53,015 bases of DNA from Pilibacter termitis (GCF_900167335.1 NZ_FUXI01000011.1:1-53015), one strand, 5' to 3'. Shown: positions 17,539 to 27,253, counted from the stretch's first letter. Program-made: numbers and translations. Notes: generated by a model from the sequence alone, not told the origin.

Positions 17539-19926
17539 ATGTCAACAATTTTATCACATATCCAAGAAAAACATCTAGTTTTTGACGGAGCAATGGGTAC
17601 TCAATTGCAAGCAAAAGGTTTGCCAATCGGAATGGAACCTGAGTTATTTAATTTGTCACATCCAGAAATTGTCAAAAGCATCCATGAGGACTATGTAAAG
17701 GCAGGAGCTGACGTTATTACAGCCAATACATTTCAAGCAAACCGTACGAAAATAACGCCTGAGGAATTGAAGGAAATCATTCCACAAGCCATTCAATTGG
17801 CAAAAAGTGCGAATCCAAAATTTGTTGCTTATGATATGGGGCCAACAGGGCAACTTTTGGCTCCAATGGGAACTTTGAGCTTTGATGATGCGTATGATTT
17901 ATTCAAGGAACAAGCACTTCTTGCTGAAAAATCAGGAGCTGACGTTATCCTCGTTGAAACGATTAGCGATTTACTTGAGGCGAAAATTGCAATTTTAGCT
18001 GTGAAAGAAAATACCAATTTGCCGATTTTTGTGACGATGACCTATCAAGAGGACGGACGAACGTTTGTCGGGTGTGATGCTGTTACAGCGACATTGGCAC
18101 TTCAAGATTTGGGGATTGATGCTCTCGGGGTTAATTGTTCGCTTGGGCCAAAAGAACTCTCAGGAATCGTGGAGGAAATTTTGGAATACGCTCAAGTTCC
18201 TGTTATGGTGCAGGCGAACGCAGGACTTCCGAGCATGGAAAACGGACAGACCGTTTACAAAATTTCAGCAGAAGAATACGCTCAGTTTGCCAAAAAATTG
18301 CTTGAAAAAGGGGTTCGGATTATCGGTGGGTGTTGTGGTACAACGCCAGAGTTTATAAAAAAACTACGTGAAATTGTAGATAAACAAGAGCTAGTTTTCC
18401 TTACACCAAAGTGTGTTACAGCTGTTACAAGTGGTTTACAGACTGTTTTCATTGAGCATGGAAAACTTACGCTTATTGGTGAGAGAATTAATCCGACTGG
18501 AAAAAAACGGTTGAAAGAAGCACTTCGTGCCAAGGATTTAGCTTATGTTTTAAAAGAGGCAGTTGCTCAAGTGGAGAGTGGGGCTGATATTTTAGATGTC
18601 AATGTGGGACTTCCAGAAATTGACGAGGCAGAAATGATGAAAAAAGTGGTCAGTGAATTGCAAGGGTTAATCACTGTTCCACTACAAATTGATTCTTCCG
18701 AAGTTTCCGCACTAGAGAGTGGGGCGAGGCATTACAACGGCAAGCCTTTGATTAATTCTGTCAACGGAAAAACTTCGAGTATGGAGAGTGTTTTTCCGAT
18801 TGCCAAAAAGTATGGTGGCGTGGTGTTGGGATTGTGCTTGGACGACTCGGGGATTCCAGAAACGGTGGAGGAACGTTTTAATGTGGCGAAAAAAATCGTT
18901 GAGACGGCTGAAAGCTATGGAATTTCACGGAATAACGTAATGATTGATCCGCTTGCCTTGCCAGTAAGTGCTAGACAGGAGCAGGCAGAAGTAACGCTTG
19001 GTGTAATTAAACGTGTAACGGAAGAACTAGGTGTGAAAACAGTCATTGGTTTATCGAATATTTCTTTTGGTTTACCCAATCGTTCTTTGCTCAATAGTGT
19101 GTTTATGACACAAGCTGTTGGTGTAGGACTTACGGCACCGATTATGAACACGCTTGATGATTTCATGATGAATATTGTTCGCAGCCTAAAGGTATTTACG
19201 AATCAAGATAAAGAGTCAGCAGAATATATCGCCAATGCACAAAATTCTACGATTAGCATAGGAAATAAAAATGTGACGACTCCTGAGCAAAAAAATGATA
19301 AAAAACTAACATTAAAAGAAATGATTATTTCAGGTAGACGAGAGCTTACGGCTGAAGAAACGGCGAGACTTTTAGATGATTTTACCCCTCTTGAAATTGT
19401 AGACCATGCGATTGTGCCAGCATTAAATGTGGTGGGTGACCAATTTGAGCGAGGAGAGTTATTCCTCCCGCAACTCATGCAATCAGCCGAGGCAACGAAA
19501 AATGCTCAAGAAGTTTTGAAAGCAAAACTCCTACGTGACGGAGCAAAAGCGAGCAATCAAGGAAAAATTTTGCTTGCAACGGTTGAGGGCGATATTCACG
19601 ATATTGGGAAAAATATTGTGAAAATGGTGCTTGAAAACTACGGTTATCAAATAATTGACTTAGGAAAAGATGTCCCAGTTGCCGAAGTGGTGAGAAGTGT
19701 CAAGGAAGAGAAAATTGAACTTGTCGGACTTTCTGCATTGATGACAACGACCGTTCAAAATATGAAACGCACGATTACTGCATTGCGTGAGGCGGGGTGT
19801 ACGTGTAAAGTTATGGTTGGTGGTGCTGTATTAAACGAAGAATACAAAGAATTTGTAGGTGCAGATTTTTACAGCAAGGACGCTATGGAAGGCGTGAGAA
19901 TTGCGGAAAGTGTGTTTGGGAAATAA
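17539..19926 (+). CDS. metH: Cobalamin-dependent methionine synthase (no activation domain)
   Basis: A 795-residue enzyme methylating homocysteine from methyltetrahydrofolate through cobalamin. Domain order: homocysteine/zinc domain (about 10-290; zinc cysteines in GVNCSLGP and GGCCGTTPE), pterin-binding barrel (about 315-575; GERINPTGKKR, DVNVG), cobalamin cap (about 600-685) and B12-binding domain (about 695-790; DIHDIGKN with the cobalt-ligating His, then VGLSALMTTT and MVGGAVL). The reactivation domain is missing and is supplied by the preceding gene, as in Thermotoga and clostridia. ATG 17539 follows AAGGAGGAG. MetH is unusual in Lactobacillales, most of which rely on MetE or methionine uptake. 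Confidence 0.95.
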   Translation: MSTILSHIQEKHLVFDGAMGTQLQAKGLPIGMEPELFNLSHPEIVKSIHEDYVKAGADVITANTFQANRTKITPEELKEIIPQAIQLAKSANPKFVAYDMGPTGQLLAPMGTLSFDDAYDLFKEQALLAEKSGADVILVETISDLLEAKIAILAVKENTNLPIFVTMTYQEDGRTFVGCDAVTATLALQDLGIDALGVNCSLGPKELSGIVEEILEYAQVPVMVQANAGLPSMENGQTVYKISAEEYAQFAKKLLEKGVRIIGGCCGTTPEFIKKLREIVDKQELVFLTPKCVTAVTSGLQTVFIEHGKLTLIGERINPTGKKRLKEALRAKDLAYVLKEAVAQVESGADILDVNVGLPEIDEAEMMKKVVSELQGLITVPLQIDSSEVSALESGARHYNGKPLINSVNGKTSSMESVFPIAKKYGGVVLGLCLDDSGIPETVEERFNVAKKIVETAESYGISRNNVMIDPLALPVSARQEQAEVTLGVIKRVTEELGVKTVIGLSNISFGLPNRSLLNSVFMTQAVGVGLTAPIMNTLDDFMMNIVRSLKVFTNQDKESAEYIANAQNSTISIGNKNVTTPEQKNDKKLTLKEMIISGRRELTAEETARLLDDFTPLEIVDHAIVPALNVVGDQFERGELFLPQLMQSAEATKNAQEVLKAKLLRDGAKASNQGKILLATVEGDIHDIGKNIVKMVLENYGYQIIDLGKDVPVAEVVRSVKEEKIELVGLSALMTTTVQNMKRTITALREAGCTCKVMVGGAVLNEEYKEFVGADFYSKDAMEGVRIAESVFGK

Positions 19927-19976
19927 TGTTCCCCTCTAAAAACACCCACTTATCCTAAATTGCTCGTTTGATTTTA
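19927..19976 (-). mobile_element. Relic end of the 277-bp MITE
   Basis: About 50 bases (CCCCTCTAAAAACACCCA, then CTTATCCTAAATTGCTCGTTTGA in pieces) align with the left end of the MITE as read on the strand of copy 1. No matching second end or core follows, so this looks like a degraded solo end directly after the metH stop. Confidence 0.5.
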
Positions 19977-20010
19977 AGCGGTGTCCTAATACGGATTGTC
20001 TTTTGGAATT

Positions 20011-20049
20011 GGTTCGAGTGTTGGAAATTCTAACCCTCGAACCATTTTC
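20011..20049 (+). terminator. Probable terminator after metH
   Basis: Stem GGTTCGAG / CTCGAACC with extra GTT/AAC pairing inside, followed by ATTTTCC. Confidence 0.5.
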
Positions 20050-20122
20050 CCAGAGAACTTTCGTGTTTTCATGGAAAAAAAGATTTTAAGTGAACTTTTT
20101 TTGAAAAAATTTCAAAAACGCA

Positions 20123-20151
20123 TTGAAACATTCTGAACATTCTGGTATGAT
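20123..20151 (+). promoter_or_regulatory. Promoter of serC-serA
   Basis: TTGAAA, 17-base spacer, TATGAT. The start site near 20158 gives a leader of about 680 bases containing four palindromic repeat units. Confidence 0.6.
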
Positions 20152-20216
20152 TTTGAAAATAGATTGTTTAAAAAGATAATAAATAGAGGGTTTGAGTTAT
20201 TTTCAACTTAAACAAG

Positions 20217-20818
20217 AAAAGCGGAGAAGTGCGTTAAGAAGTCTGTGGCAGTGAGCCATGCCATTTACTAGCCTGAAACATCGTTTCAGGTGGCATTGCG
20301 ACCAGCCACCAGACTTCTGCACTTCGTAGCTAGACAGAGAAAAGCGTAGAGGGGCGTTCAGGAGTTTGTCGCAGTGAGCCACGTCGTTTATATACTGCTA
20401 CACTTCGTTTCGCATACAGTCTTTCTAAGAATCAAAGATTCTTGAAAGACTAGCATTGAAACGAAGTTTCAAGTGGCACTGCGAACAGCGACCAACTCCT
20501 GCCCCTCACAGCTAGACAAGAAAAGCGGAGAGGGGCGTTTTGAAGTCTGCAACAGCGAACCATGTCGTTTATTCACTGCTACACTTCGTTTCGCATACAG
20601 TCTTTCTAAGAATCAAAGATTCTTGAAAGACTAGCATCGAAACTTTCGTTTCGAGCGACATTGTGAGCAGTTGCCAGACTTCAGCCCCTCATAGCTAGAC
20701 AAGAAAAGCGAAGAAGTGCGTTAAGAAGTCTGTGGCAGTGAGCCATGCCATTTACTTGCCTGAAACAGCGTTTCAGGTGGCATTGCGACCAGCCACCAGA
20801 CTTCTGCACTTCGCAGTT
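20217..20818 (+). repeat. Palindromic repeat cluster B (four units) in the serC leader
   Basis: Units at 20217-20337, 20340-20518, 20521-20700 and 20704-20818. Each starts AAAAGCG and most end AGCTAGAC. The arms pair over most of the unit. Units 1 and 4 have outer stem GAAGTGC/GCACTTC, units 2 and 3 GAGGGGC/GCCCCTC. Units 2 and 3 carry an extra insert of about 60 bases near the centre that itself folds (AGTCTTTC...GAAAGACT). All lie in the same orientation as serC. No reading frame is evident. Confidence 0.85.
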
Positions 20819-20841
20819 CGAAAAAAGAAAGGAAAATGAAA

Positions 20842-21930
20842 ATGGTAAAGGTGTATAATTTTTCAGCAGGACCGGCAGTATTGCCTAAAGAGGTATTAAA
20901 AAAAGCACAAGAGGAGTTGCTTGATTATAAGGGAAGTGGTATGAGTGTAATGGAACTTTCACATCGTGGGAAACTTTTTCAAGGAATTATTGAAAAAGCA
21001 GAAAGCGATTTGCGTGAAATCATGGAAATTCCTGATAATTACAAAGTGTTATTTTTACAAGGCGGAGCGAGTTTGCAATTTTCTATGTTGCCATTGAATC
21101 TTGCCAAAGACAAAAAAGCCTATTATGTTAATAGTGGGTCTTGGGCGAAAAAAGCGATAAGCGAGGCGAAAAAAATAGCTCCAAGTATCAATGCCGAAAT
21201 TATCGAACTTGCAAGTAGCGAGGGGGATAAGTTTACACATATTCCAGCTATTCCAACGGAGAAAATCGAGAAAGATGCTGCTTATTTACACATTACAACG
21301 AACAATACGATTGAGGGAACGGCTTATTTTGACTTGCCAGAAGTGGACGTGCCACTTGTAGCGGATATGAGTAGCAATATTCTCGGGGTGAAATATGACG
21401 TGAGCAAGTTTGGTGTTATTTATGCAGGAGCTCAAAAAAATATTGGACCAGCAGGACTTACGGTTGTGATTATTCGAGAAGATTTGCTCAATACTGCACC
21501 AGTGATTAGTTCTATGCTTGATTATGCAATCCAAGCAAGCAACCATTCGCTTTACAACACACCTCCAACATTTGCGATTTATTTGTCACAACTTGTGTTT
21601 GAATGGGTGAAATCACTTGGCGGAGTAGAAGTAATGGAAAAACAAAATAGGGAAAAATCGGCTATTTTGTATGATTTTATTGACAGCAGTCAGTTTTACA
21701 CTTCTCCAGTCAAAAAAGAATATCGCTCACTAAACAATATTCCGTTTGTTACACCGACAAGTGAGTTAGACGCTTTATTTGTCAAAGAGGCGACAGCACA
21801 AGGATTTGAGAGTATCAAAGGACACCGTTCTGTTGGTGGAATGCGTGCAAGTCTTTACAATGCGTTTGAGCGTGAAGGTGTAGAAAAGCTAGTTCAATTT
21901 ATGAAAGAATTTGAAAATAGAAATCAGTAG
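20842..21930 (+). CDS. serC: Phosphoserine aminotransferase
   Basis: A 362-residue class V PLP aminotransferase that makes phosphoserine from 3-phosphohydroxypyruvate and glutamate. Starts [14 protein letters not shown], the family hallmark; the PLP lysine lies in [16 protein letters not shown] near residue 195. ATG 20842 is preferred to ATG 20836 because AAAGG at 20828-20832 is 9 bases away from it. serA begins 9 bases after its stop, so the two are co-transcribed. Confidence 0.96.
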   Translation: MVKVYNFSAGPAVLPKEVLKKAQEELLDYKGSGMSVMELSHRGKLFQGIIEKAESDLREIMEIPDNYKVLFLQGGASLQFSMLPLNLAKDKKAYYVNSGSWAKKAISEAKKIAPSINAEIIELASSEGDKFTHIPAIPTEKIEKDAAYLHITTNNTIEGTAYFDLPEVDVPLVADMSSNILGVKYDVSKFGVIYAGAQKNIGPAGLTVVIIREDLLNTAPVISSMLDYAIQASNHSLYNTPPTFAIYLSQLVFEWVKSLGGVEVMEKQNREKSAILYDFIDSSQFYTSPVKKEYRSLNNIPFVTPTSELDALFVKEATAQGFESIKGHRSVGGMRASLYNAFEREGVEKLVQFMKEFENRNQ

Positions 21931-21939
21931 GTGAGTAGA

Positions 21940-23106
21940 ATGTATGAAGTAAAAAGCTATAATAACATTGCCAAAGTTGGATTAGAACAGCTTGATAAGA
22001 ATTTGTTTACAGTAGATACAGGAGCAGAGGCGAGTGCGTACCTTATTCGTAGTGAAAATTTGCACGATGTAGAATTGCCAAGTCATTTGAAAGCTATCGC
22101 TAGAGCAGGGGCTGGGGTGAATAATATCCCTGTTGATGAGGCAAGTGAGCGTGGAATTGTGGTGTTTAATACACCGGGAGCAAATGCGAACGCTGTAAAA
22201 GAGGCAGTGTTGACAGGTTTACTCGTTGCTACACGAGGATACATTCCAGCGAGTGCTTGGATTCAAACGCAAGCAGGATCTGAAGTTGGAAAAACCGCTG
22301 AAAAAGGCAAGAAAAATTATGCAGGAACAGAAATTTCAGGGAAAAGACTTGGTATTATTGGGTTAGGTGCGATTGGTGTTATGGTGGCAAATGCGGCAAA
22401 TTCACTTGGCATGGAAGTAGTAGGTTTTGATCCGTTTGTGAGTGTTGATACAGCGTGGAAAATTAGTCGGGCGATTAAGCGTGTCAATAGTTTAGAAGAA
22501 TTATTAGCACAAGTGGATTTCTTAACAATTCACGTGCCATTTACGTCTGAAACAAAAGGGTATATCTCTAGCGAACAAATTGCTCAAATGAAAGACGGAG
22601 CAGTAATTTTAAATTTTGCTCGTGGTGAATTGGTTGACAATACCGCCCTTCTCTCAGCAATCGACAGTGGAAAAATCGCTAAATATGTGACAGATTTCGC
22701 AATGGAAGAAATCATGAACAAAGAACAAGTTATTGTTTTCCCACATTTAGGTGCTTCAACAGAAGAAGCGGAAGAAAATTGTGCAGTAATGGCTGCTGAA
22801 ACGTTGAATTTATACTTTAAAACGGGTGAAATTCGTAATTCTGTTAATTTCCCGAGCATTTCTGTTCATCAAAAAGCACCGTATCGTTTAGTGGCATTTC
22901 ACCGCAATGTACCGAATATGCTTGGGCAAATTTCAACGCTTGTCGCCAAGCATGACATCAACATCGCTGAATTAGTCAATCGCTCAAAAGAAGACTATGC
23001 AGTAACAATGCTAGACTTAGAAGAAGGCGATAGAACAGTAGTCGAACAAATAAAAAGCGAGCTTGAGGCGATTGAGCATATTATTCGTGTGCGTTTAATC
23101 GGCTAA
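21940..23106 (+). CDS. serA: D-3-phosphoglycerate dehydrogenase
   Basis: A 388-residue NAD-dependent dehydrogenase doing the first step of serine synthesis. The nucleotide-binding motif is LGIIGLGAIGVMVANAA (near 135-150), catalytic residues lie in NFARGELVDN and FPHLGAST, and the C-terminal 75 residues form an ACT domain (FHRNVPNMLGQISTLVAKHDINIAEL), so serine feedback is possible. The start is ATG 21940 with GTAGGTGAG before it; a GTG 9 bases earlier lacks a ribosome binding site. Confidence 0.95.
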   Translation: MYEVKSYNNIAKVGLEQLDKNLFTVDTGAEASAYLIRSENLHDVELPSHLKAIARAGAGVNNIPVDEASERGIVVFNTPGANANAVKEAVLTGLLVATRGYIPASAWIQTQAGSEVGKTAEKGKKNYAGTEISGKRLGIIGLGAIGVMVANAANSLGMEVVGFDPFVSVDTAWKISRAIKRVNSLEELLAQVDFLTIHVPFTSETKGYISSEQIAQMKDGAVILNFARGELVDNTALLSAIDSGKIAKYVTDFAMEEIMNKEQVIVFPHLGASTEEAEENCAVMAAETLNLYFKTGEIRNSVNFPSISVHQKAPYRLVAFHRNVPNMLGQISTLVAKHDINIAELVNRSKEDYAVTMLDLEEGDRTVVEQIKSELEAIEHIIRVRLIG

Positions 23107-23205
23107 TAAAAACCTCTATTGCTTACGAAAGAATGATTGATAAGCGAATATTTTCATTAGAACAACCTAATTCTACATTTATTTGATTTTTTTACAAAAA
23201 ATGTA

Positions 23206-23234
23206 TTGACAAATAAGTTAAAATAATGGAGAAT
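23206..23234 (+). promoter_or_regulatory. Promoter of the lysine operon
   Basis: TTGACA, 17-base spacer, GAGAAT. It lies about 20 bases before the lysine riboswitch. Confidence 0.45.
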
Positions 23235-23253
23235 AGTTAGAAATATAAGAGAT

Positions 23254-23438
23254 AAAAAATAGAGGTTGCAAAAAAGAAGAGACTTGTGGAGGGGTGCCGT
23301 TGAAACAAGTGGAGGCTGATTTGCCGAAATAAAGGAAAAGACATTTTCTTTTATTGGGGTTATAGGAAATACCTATAAAACTGTCGCAAAAGCGGGATGC
23401 TATTTTTTCTAGTAAAGAGAATTTTCTAGGGAAAGTAG
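23254..23438 (+). promoter_or_regulatory. Lysine riboswitch (L box)
   Basis: The aptamer shows the conserved landmarks in order: P1 strand AAAAAATAG with AGAGGTTGC, GCCGTTGAAACAAGTGGAGGC arm, TTGCCGAAAT, GGGGTTATAGG...CCTATAAAACTGTCGC, and the P1 partner CTATTTTTT. The P1 3' strand CTATTTTTTCTAG (23400-23412) can instead pair with CTAGGGAAAGTAG (23426-23438) as an antiterminator that destroys the terminator at 23431. So high lysine should stop transcription of lysA-dapF and what follows. Confidence 0.92.
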
Positions 23439-23458
23439 CATACGTGCTACTTTCTTTT
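23431..23458 (+). terminator. Riboswitch-controlled terminator
   Basis: Perfect ten-pair stem GAAAGTAGCA / TGCTACTTTC with loop TACG, then TTTTATT. Its 5' arm overlaps the antiterminator strand. Confidence 0.9.
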
Positions 23459-23490
23459 ATTATATGAAAAACGCAATAGGGAGGAATTAC

Positions 23491-24750
23491 ATGAACGAAT
23501 TAACAATTGCAGGTGTAAAAGCAACAGAATTGGCAAGGGAATATGGCACTCCATTGTACGTGTACGACCAAGAGAAGATAGAAGAGAAGCTATTGGAATT
23601 TAAAGAAAACTTCACATCGCCACGATTCAAAACGAAGATACTTTATGCCTCAAAAGCATTTCAAACAATTGAAATGATTGATTTGGTTCACTCCTTTGGC
23701 TTTTGTTTGGACGTGGTAAGTGGCGGAGAATTTTTCACTGCTCTTCAATCTCAAATGCCTGTTGAGAATATTTATTTCCATGGAAACAATAAATCATTTG
23801 CCGAATTAGAATTTGCGATAGAAAATGGATTGCAACACGTGATTGCCGACAATTTGATGGAAGTAGAATTTTTGTCAGAACTTGCTAAAACGCAGAAGAG
23901 AAATTTACAAGTGATGCTCCGCTTAAATGTTGGAATTGACGCTCATACGCACGAATATATCGTGACGGCTCATATCGACTCAAAATTTGGAATGAGTTAT
24001 GAGAGCGTAGATTGTCAAAAGGCGATACAACTTATTCAAGAGAGTGAATTTCTTGAACTAGAAGGATTTCATGCACATATTGGGTCGCAGATTTTTGATT
24101 TGACGGCATGGTTTGCAGAAATTGAGAAACTTGTTCATGTGTTAAAAGATTTCGATGAGAGTTTGACGCTAAATCTTGGTGGTGGTTTTGGAGTGACTTA
24201 TACAGAGGCGGATAAACCAATTCCGATTGCTGAAAATATGAAAGCATTCATTGAAAAAACAGAGGAGATTTTGGAAAAAGAGAACGTGATGATTCGGGAG
24301 TTAATCATTGAACCGGGGAGGAGTGTGGTAGCTGAGGCAGGGATTACGCTTTACACAATAGGTTATCAAAAGAAAACGCCAAATAAGCAGTATTATTTTG
24401 TAGACGGCGGCATGACGGACAACATTCGTCCAGCACTTTATCAAGCAGAATATAGTTGTGATGTAGTAAACAAATTGGACGTAGAAAAAACAGAAACGGT
24501 GACGATTGCAGGAAAAATGTGCGAGTCGGGTGATATTATTATTCAACAAACGAAATTACCCAAAGTGACCACAGGAGATATTTTAGCCGTTTATTCCACA
24601 GGAGCGTATGGATTTTCTATGAGCAGTCATTACAACAGAGCAACGAGACCCGCAGTTATTTTTGTCAAAAAAGGAGAAAGCCGCATAGTTGTCAAACGAG
24701 AGAGCTACGAAGATTTGTTAAGAGGAGAAGTCGTCTATGAAAGTAAGTAA
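23491..24750 (+). CDS. lysA: Diaminopimelate decarboxylase
   Basis: A 419-residue fold III PLP enzyme converting meso-diaminopimelate to lysine. The PLP lysine is in ILYASKAFQ near residue 51, HIGSQIFD and GGGFGVTY bind the cofactor phosphate, and CESGDIIIQ carries the substrate cysteine. The start is ATG 23491 behind GGGAGG; an in-frame ATG at 23464 has no such site. First gene after the lysine riboswitch, overlapping dapF by 14 bases. Confidence 0.96.
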   Translation: MNELTIAGVKATELAREYGTPLYVYDQEKIEEKLLEFKENFTSPRFKTKILYASKAFQTIEMIDLVHSFGFCLDVVSGGEFFTALQSQMPVENIYFHGNNKSFAELEFAIENGLQHVIADNLMEVEFLSELAKTQKRNLQVMLRLNVGIDAHTHEYIVTAHIDSKFGMSYESVDCQKAIQLIQESEFLELEGFHAHIGSQIFDLTAWFAEIEKLVHVLKDFDESLTLNLGGGFGVTYTEADKPIPIAENMKAFIEKTEEILEKENVMIRELIIEPGRSVVAEAGITLYTIGYQKKTPNKQYYFVDGGMTDNIRPALYQAEYSCDVVNKLDVEKTETVTIAGKMCESGDIIIQQTKLPKVTTGDILAVYSTGAYGFSMSSHYNRATRPAVIFVKKGESRIVVKRESYEDLLRGEVVYESK

Positions 24751-25549
24751 ATACAACGGTCTAGGCAATGATTTTGTCGTGATAAAAGATAAAGTTTCTC
24801 TTGATTATCCCTCACTTTCAAAAGAACTTTGCAGTGAAGAAAATTTTGATACAGACGGATTTATTTCTGTAAAAGAAAATCCGCTAGAAATGATTTTTTA
24901 CAATAAAGACGGCAGTCGTGCTAGTATGTGTGGCAACGGGATTCGATGTTTCGCCAAATACGTGCTAGATGAGGGAATTGAGGAAAAATTGTCCTTTCCC
25001 GTGCAAACTTTAGCAGGAGAAATGTTTATTCAAGTGCAAGAAAAAGAGCCATTTTCCTGTACGGTAAATATGGGCGTGGCGACATTTTCACCTGAAAAAT
25101 TATTTGCCAAGACAGACGAAGAAATTATCAAGAAAACAATTCAACTCTCTAACTCAGAAGTGGAGATTACAAGTTGCTTTATTGGTACGATTCATACAGT
25201 GGTACTCGTAGAGGACGCTCTAGCGGAACTTGAAAAAAATACAGGAGAAGAAATTTGCCACCACCCACTTTTTGAACAACAGACAAATGTTAATTTTGTG
25301 CAAATTCTCAATGAAAAAGAAATTCTCGTGAGAACTTTTGAGCGAGGTGTAGGTTGGACACTAGCTTGTGGCACAGGATGTTGTGCGAGCGTAATTGTTG
25401 CGAAACGTTTCGGATTAGTAGACAAACACTCGCCAATTACCGTTCATTTAGAAAAAGGAACACTTGAAATCTCAGGCGAAAAAGAAATCTACATGACAGG
25501 TCCTGCGGAATTTGAATACGAAAAAGAATACAAACTACCAAATGAGTAA
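24737..25549 (+). CDS. dapF: Diaminopimelate epimerase
   Basis: A 270-residue epimerase turning LL- into meso-diaminopimelate. Both catalytic cysteines are visible: SMCGNGIRC near 72 and LACGTGCCAS near 214. Starts MKVSKYNGLGNDFVV, as in the family. AAGAGGAG inside lysA serves as the ribosome binding site, and the 14-base overlap couples it to lysA. Confidence 0.96.
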   Translation: MKVSKYNGLGNDFVVIKDKVSLDYPSLSKELCSEENFDTDGFISVKENPLEMIFYNKDGSRASMCGNGIRCFAKYVLDEGIEEKLSFPVQTLAGEMFIQVQEKEPFSCTVNMGVATFSPEKLFAKTDEEIIKKTIQLSNSEVEITSCFIGTIHTVVLVEDALAELEKNTGEEICHHPLFEQQTNVNFVQILNEKEILVRTFERGVGWTLACGTGCCASVIVAKRFGLVDKHSPITVHLEKGTLEISGEKEIYMTGPAEFEYEKEYKLPNE

Positions 25550-25660
25550 TACTAAAATTGACAATAAAAAACACTCGAAATTTGCGAATATGTGGAGAAA
25601 AAAACAAAAAATTTTGGAATACGAAATTTTTCCTTAAAAACAAAAATTTCTAAGCTAACC

Positions 25661-25858
25661 CCGCAGAAAAGCCTTCGAGCAGGCGAAGCTTGCGAGTGAC
25701 CCTGCTTGGCTGAAGCGGAGCGAAAGTCAAGTTTCGAGCGTTTACGGAGTAAACGCGAAGAAAAGACTTCGAGCAGACGAAGCTTGCGAGTGACCCAGCT
25801 TGGCTGAAGCGGAGCGAAAGTCAAGTTTCGAGCGTTTACGGAGTAAACGCGAAGAAAG
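25661..25858 (+). repeat. Two tandem copies of a 94-bp GC-rich repeat
   Basis: Copies at about 25661-25756 and 25757-25850, nearly identical, followed by a partial third start. Each contains short hairpins (CTTCG...CGAAG, GCGTTTACGGAGTAAACGC). It is clearly richer in G and C than the surroundings. The end (GAAGAAAGGAG) runs into the ribosome binding site of dapA. The 110 bases before it are AT-rich and show nothing. Confidence 0.75.
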
Positions 25859-25868
25859 GAGCAACCAA

Positions 25869-26744
25869 ATGATAAAAGGAAGTATCGTAGCACTCATCAC
25901 CCCTATGAACGAGGATTTTTCAGTTGATTACAAAGGACTAGAATCTTTAATTGACTATCATTTAGCCAATAAAACGGACGGATTATTAGTGCTTGGAACA
26001 ACTGGGGAAAGTACGACTTTAAGTTTGGAGGAACAAGAAAAAATTGTTGCTCTAACAATTGAAAAAGCAAAAGGGAAAGTGCATATCATGGTAGGAGCAG
26101 GAAGTAATGATACAATGAAAAGTGTCGCTTTAGCTCAAAAATATGAAAAAATGGGAGCAGATTCACTTCTTGTGATTACTCCTTATTACAACAAAACAAA
26201 CGAAGTAGGACTTCTTAGGCATTTTGAAACGATTGCGGATAGTGTGAAAACACCACTCGTACTTTACAATGTGCCAGCGAGAACAGGCATGAACATTCCC
26301 GTTCATATTGTTAAAAAACTCTCAAAACACCCGAATATTCAAGGGATCAAAGAGGCAAGTGGCGACATTCGCTATGCAACGGAAATTGCAAGTCTTTTGA
26401 GTGAAGATTTCGTGATGTATAGTGGCAATGATGATATTATTTTGCCCATGCTCTCGCTAGGTTCTCATGGGGTGATTACTGTTTGGGGCAATTTACACCC
26501 AAGAGCAGCACATGATTTGGTGGAAGAATTTCAAAAAGGGAATATTCAAGTGGCGAGAAAAATTCAGCTGAAATTTTTAGAGATGATTAACGCTTTATTC
26601 ATTGAAACCAATCCAATTCCCTTAAAAACAGTGATGAATTATGCCTCACTTCCTGCGGGACGACTACGTTTACCATTAGCAGAAATGACAGAAGAAGGCG
26701 AAAAATACGTAAAAAACGCATTTGAAAACCTGAGGGGAAAATAA
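25869..26744 (+). CDS. dapA: 4-hydroxy-tetrahydrodipicolinate synthase
   Basis: A 291-residue class I aldolase condensing pyruvate with aspartate semialdehyde. GTTGESTTL (about 42-50), the YYNKTNE loop with Tyr near 133, PLVLYNVPARTG with Arg, and the Schiff-base lysine in IQGIKEASGD near 162 are all present. The start is ATG 25869 behind AAAGGAG; the open frame continues back through the GC-rich repeat, but that part is not protein-like. The TAA stop overlaps the first base of a palindromic repeat. Confidence 0.96.
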   Translation: MIKGSIVALITPMNEDFSVDYKGLESLIDYHLANKTDGLLVLGTTGESTTLSLEEQEKIVALTIEKAKGKVHIMVGAGSNDTMKSVALAQKYEKMGADSLLVITPYYNKTNEVGLLRHFETIADSVKTPLVLYNVPARTGMNIPVHIVKKLSKHPNIQGIKEASGDIRYATEIASLLSEDFVMYSGNDDIILPMLSLGSHGVITVWGNLHPRAAHDLVEEFQKGNIQVARKIQLKFLEMINALFIETNPIPLKTVMNYASLPAGRLRLPLAEMTEEGEKYVKNAFENLRGK

Positions 26745-27236
26745 AAGCGTAGAGGGGCGTTCTGAAGTCTGCAACAGTGAACCATGTCGTTTATTTACTA
26801 GAAACGTAAGTTTCTATCGACATTGTGAACAGTTGCCAGACTTCAGCCCCTCATAGCTAGATAAAAATAAAAGCGTAGAGGGGCGTTAAGGAGTTTGTCA
26901 CAGTGAGTCGTGTCGTTTACTTGCTCGAAACTTTCGTTTCGAGCGACACTGCGAACAGTGACCTAACTCCTGCCCCTCGTAGCTAGACAAATAAAAGCGT
27001 AGAGGGGTGTTCTGAAGTCTGCAACAGTGAACCATGTCGTTTATTTACTAGAAACGTAAGTTTCTATCGACATTGTGAACAGTTGCCAGACTTCAGCCCC
27101 TCATAGCTAGATAAAAATAAAAGCGTAGAGGGGCGTTAAGGAGTTTGTCACAGTGAGTCGTGTCGTTTACTTGCTCGAAACTTTCGTTTCGAGCGACACT
27201 GCGAACAGTGACCTAACTCCTGCCCCTCGTAGCTAA
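26743..27236 (+). repeat. Palindromic repeat cluster C (four units) between dapA and dapB
   Basis: Units at 26743-26863, 26869-26990, 26993-27115 and 27119-27236. Units 3-4 repeat units 1-2 almost perfectly with a 250-bp period (one visible change, GGGGCG to GGGGTG), so a pair was duplicated recently. Units 1/3 have inner stem CAAC/GTTG with GAAGTCTG/CAGACTTC; units 2/4 have TCAC/GTGA with GGAGTTTG/CTAACTCC. The first unit starts on the dapA stop codon. Confidence 0.88.
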
Positions 27237-27253
27237 ATAAAAAAGGAGACAAA

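Noticed and set aside
20217-20818. Repeat clusters as possible CRISPR arrays
   Set aside because: Units are 115-180 bp palindromes with no short direct repeat and unique spacer pattern, and no cas genes are nearby.
25661-25868. Upstream extension of dapA through the GC-rich repeat (start near 25800)
   Set aside because: The extra residues come from the repeat, and the family start plus AAAGGAG support ATG 25869.
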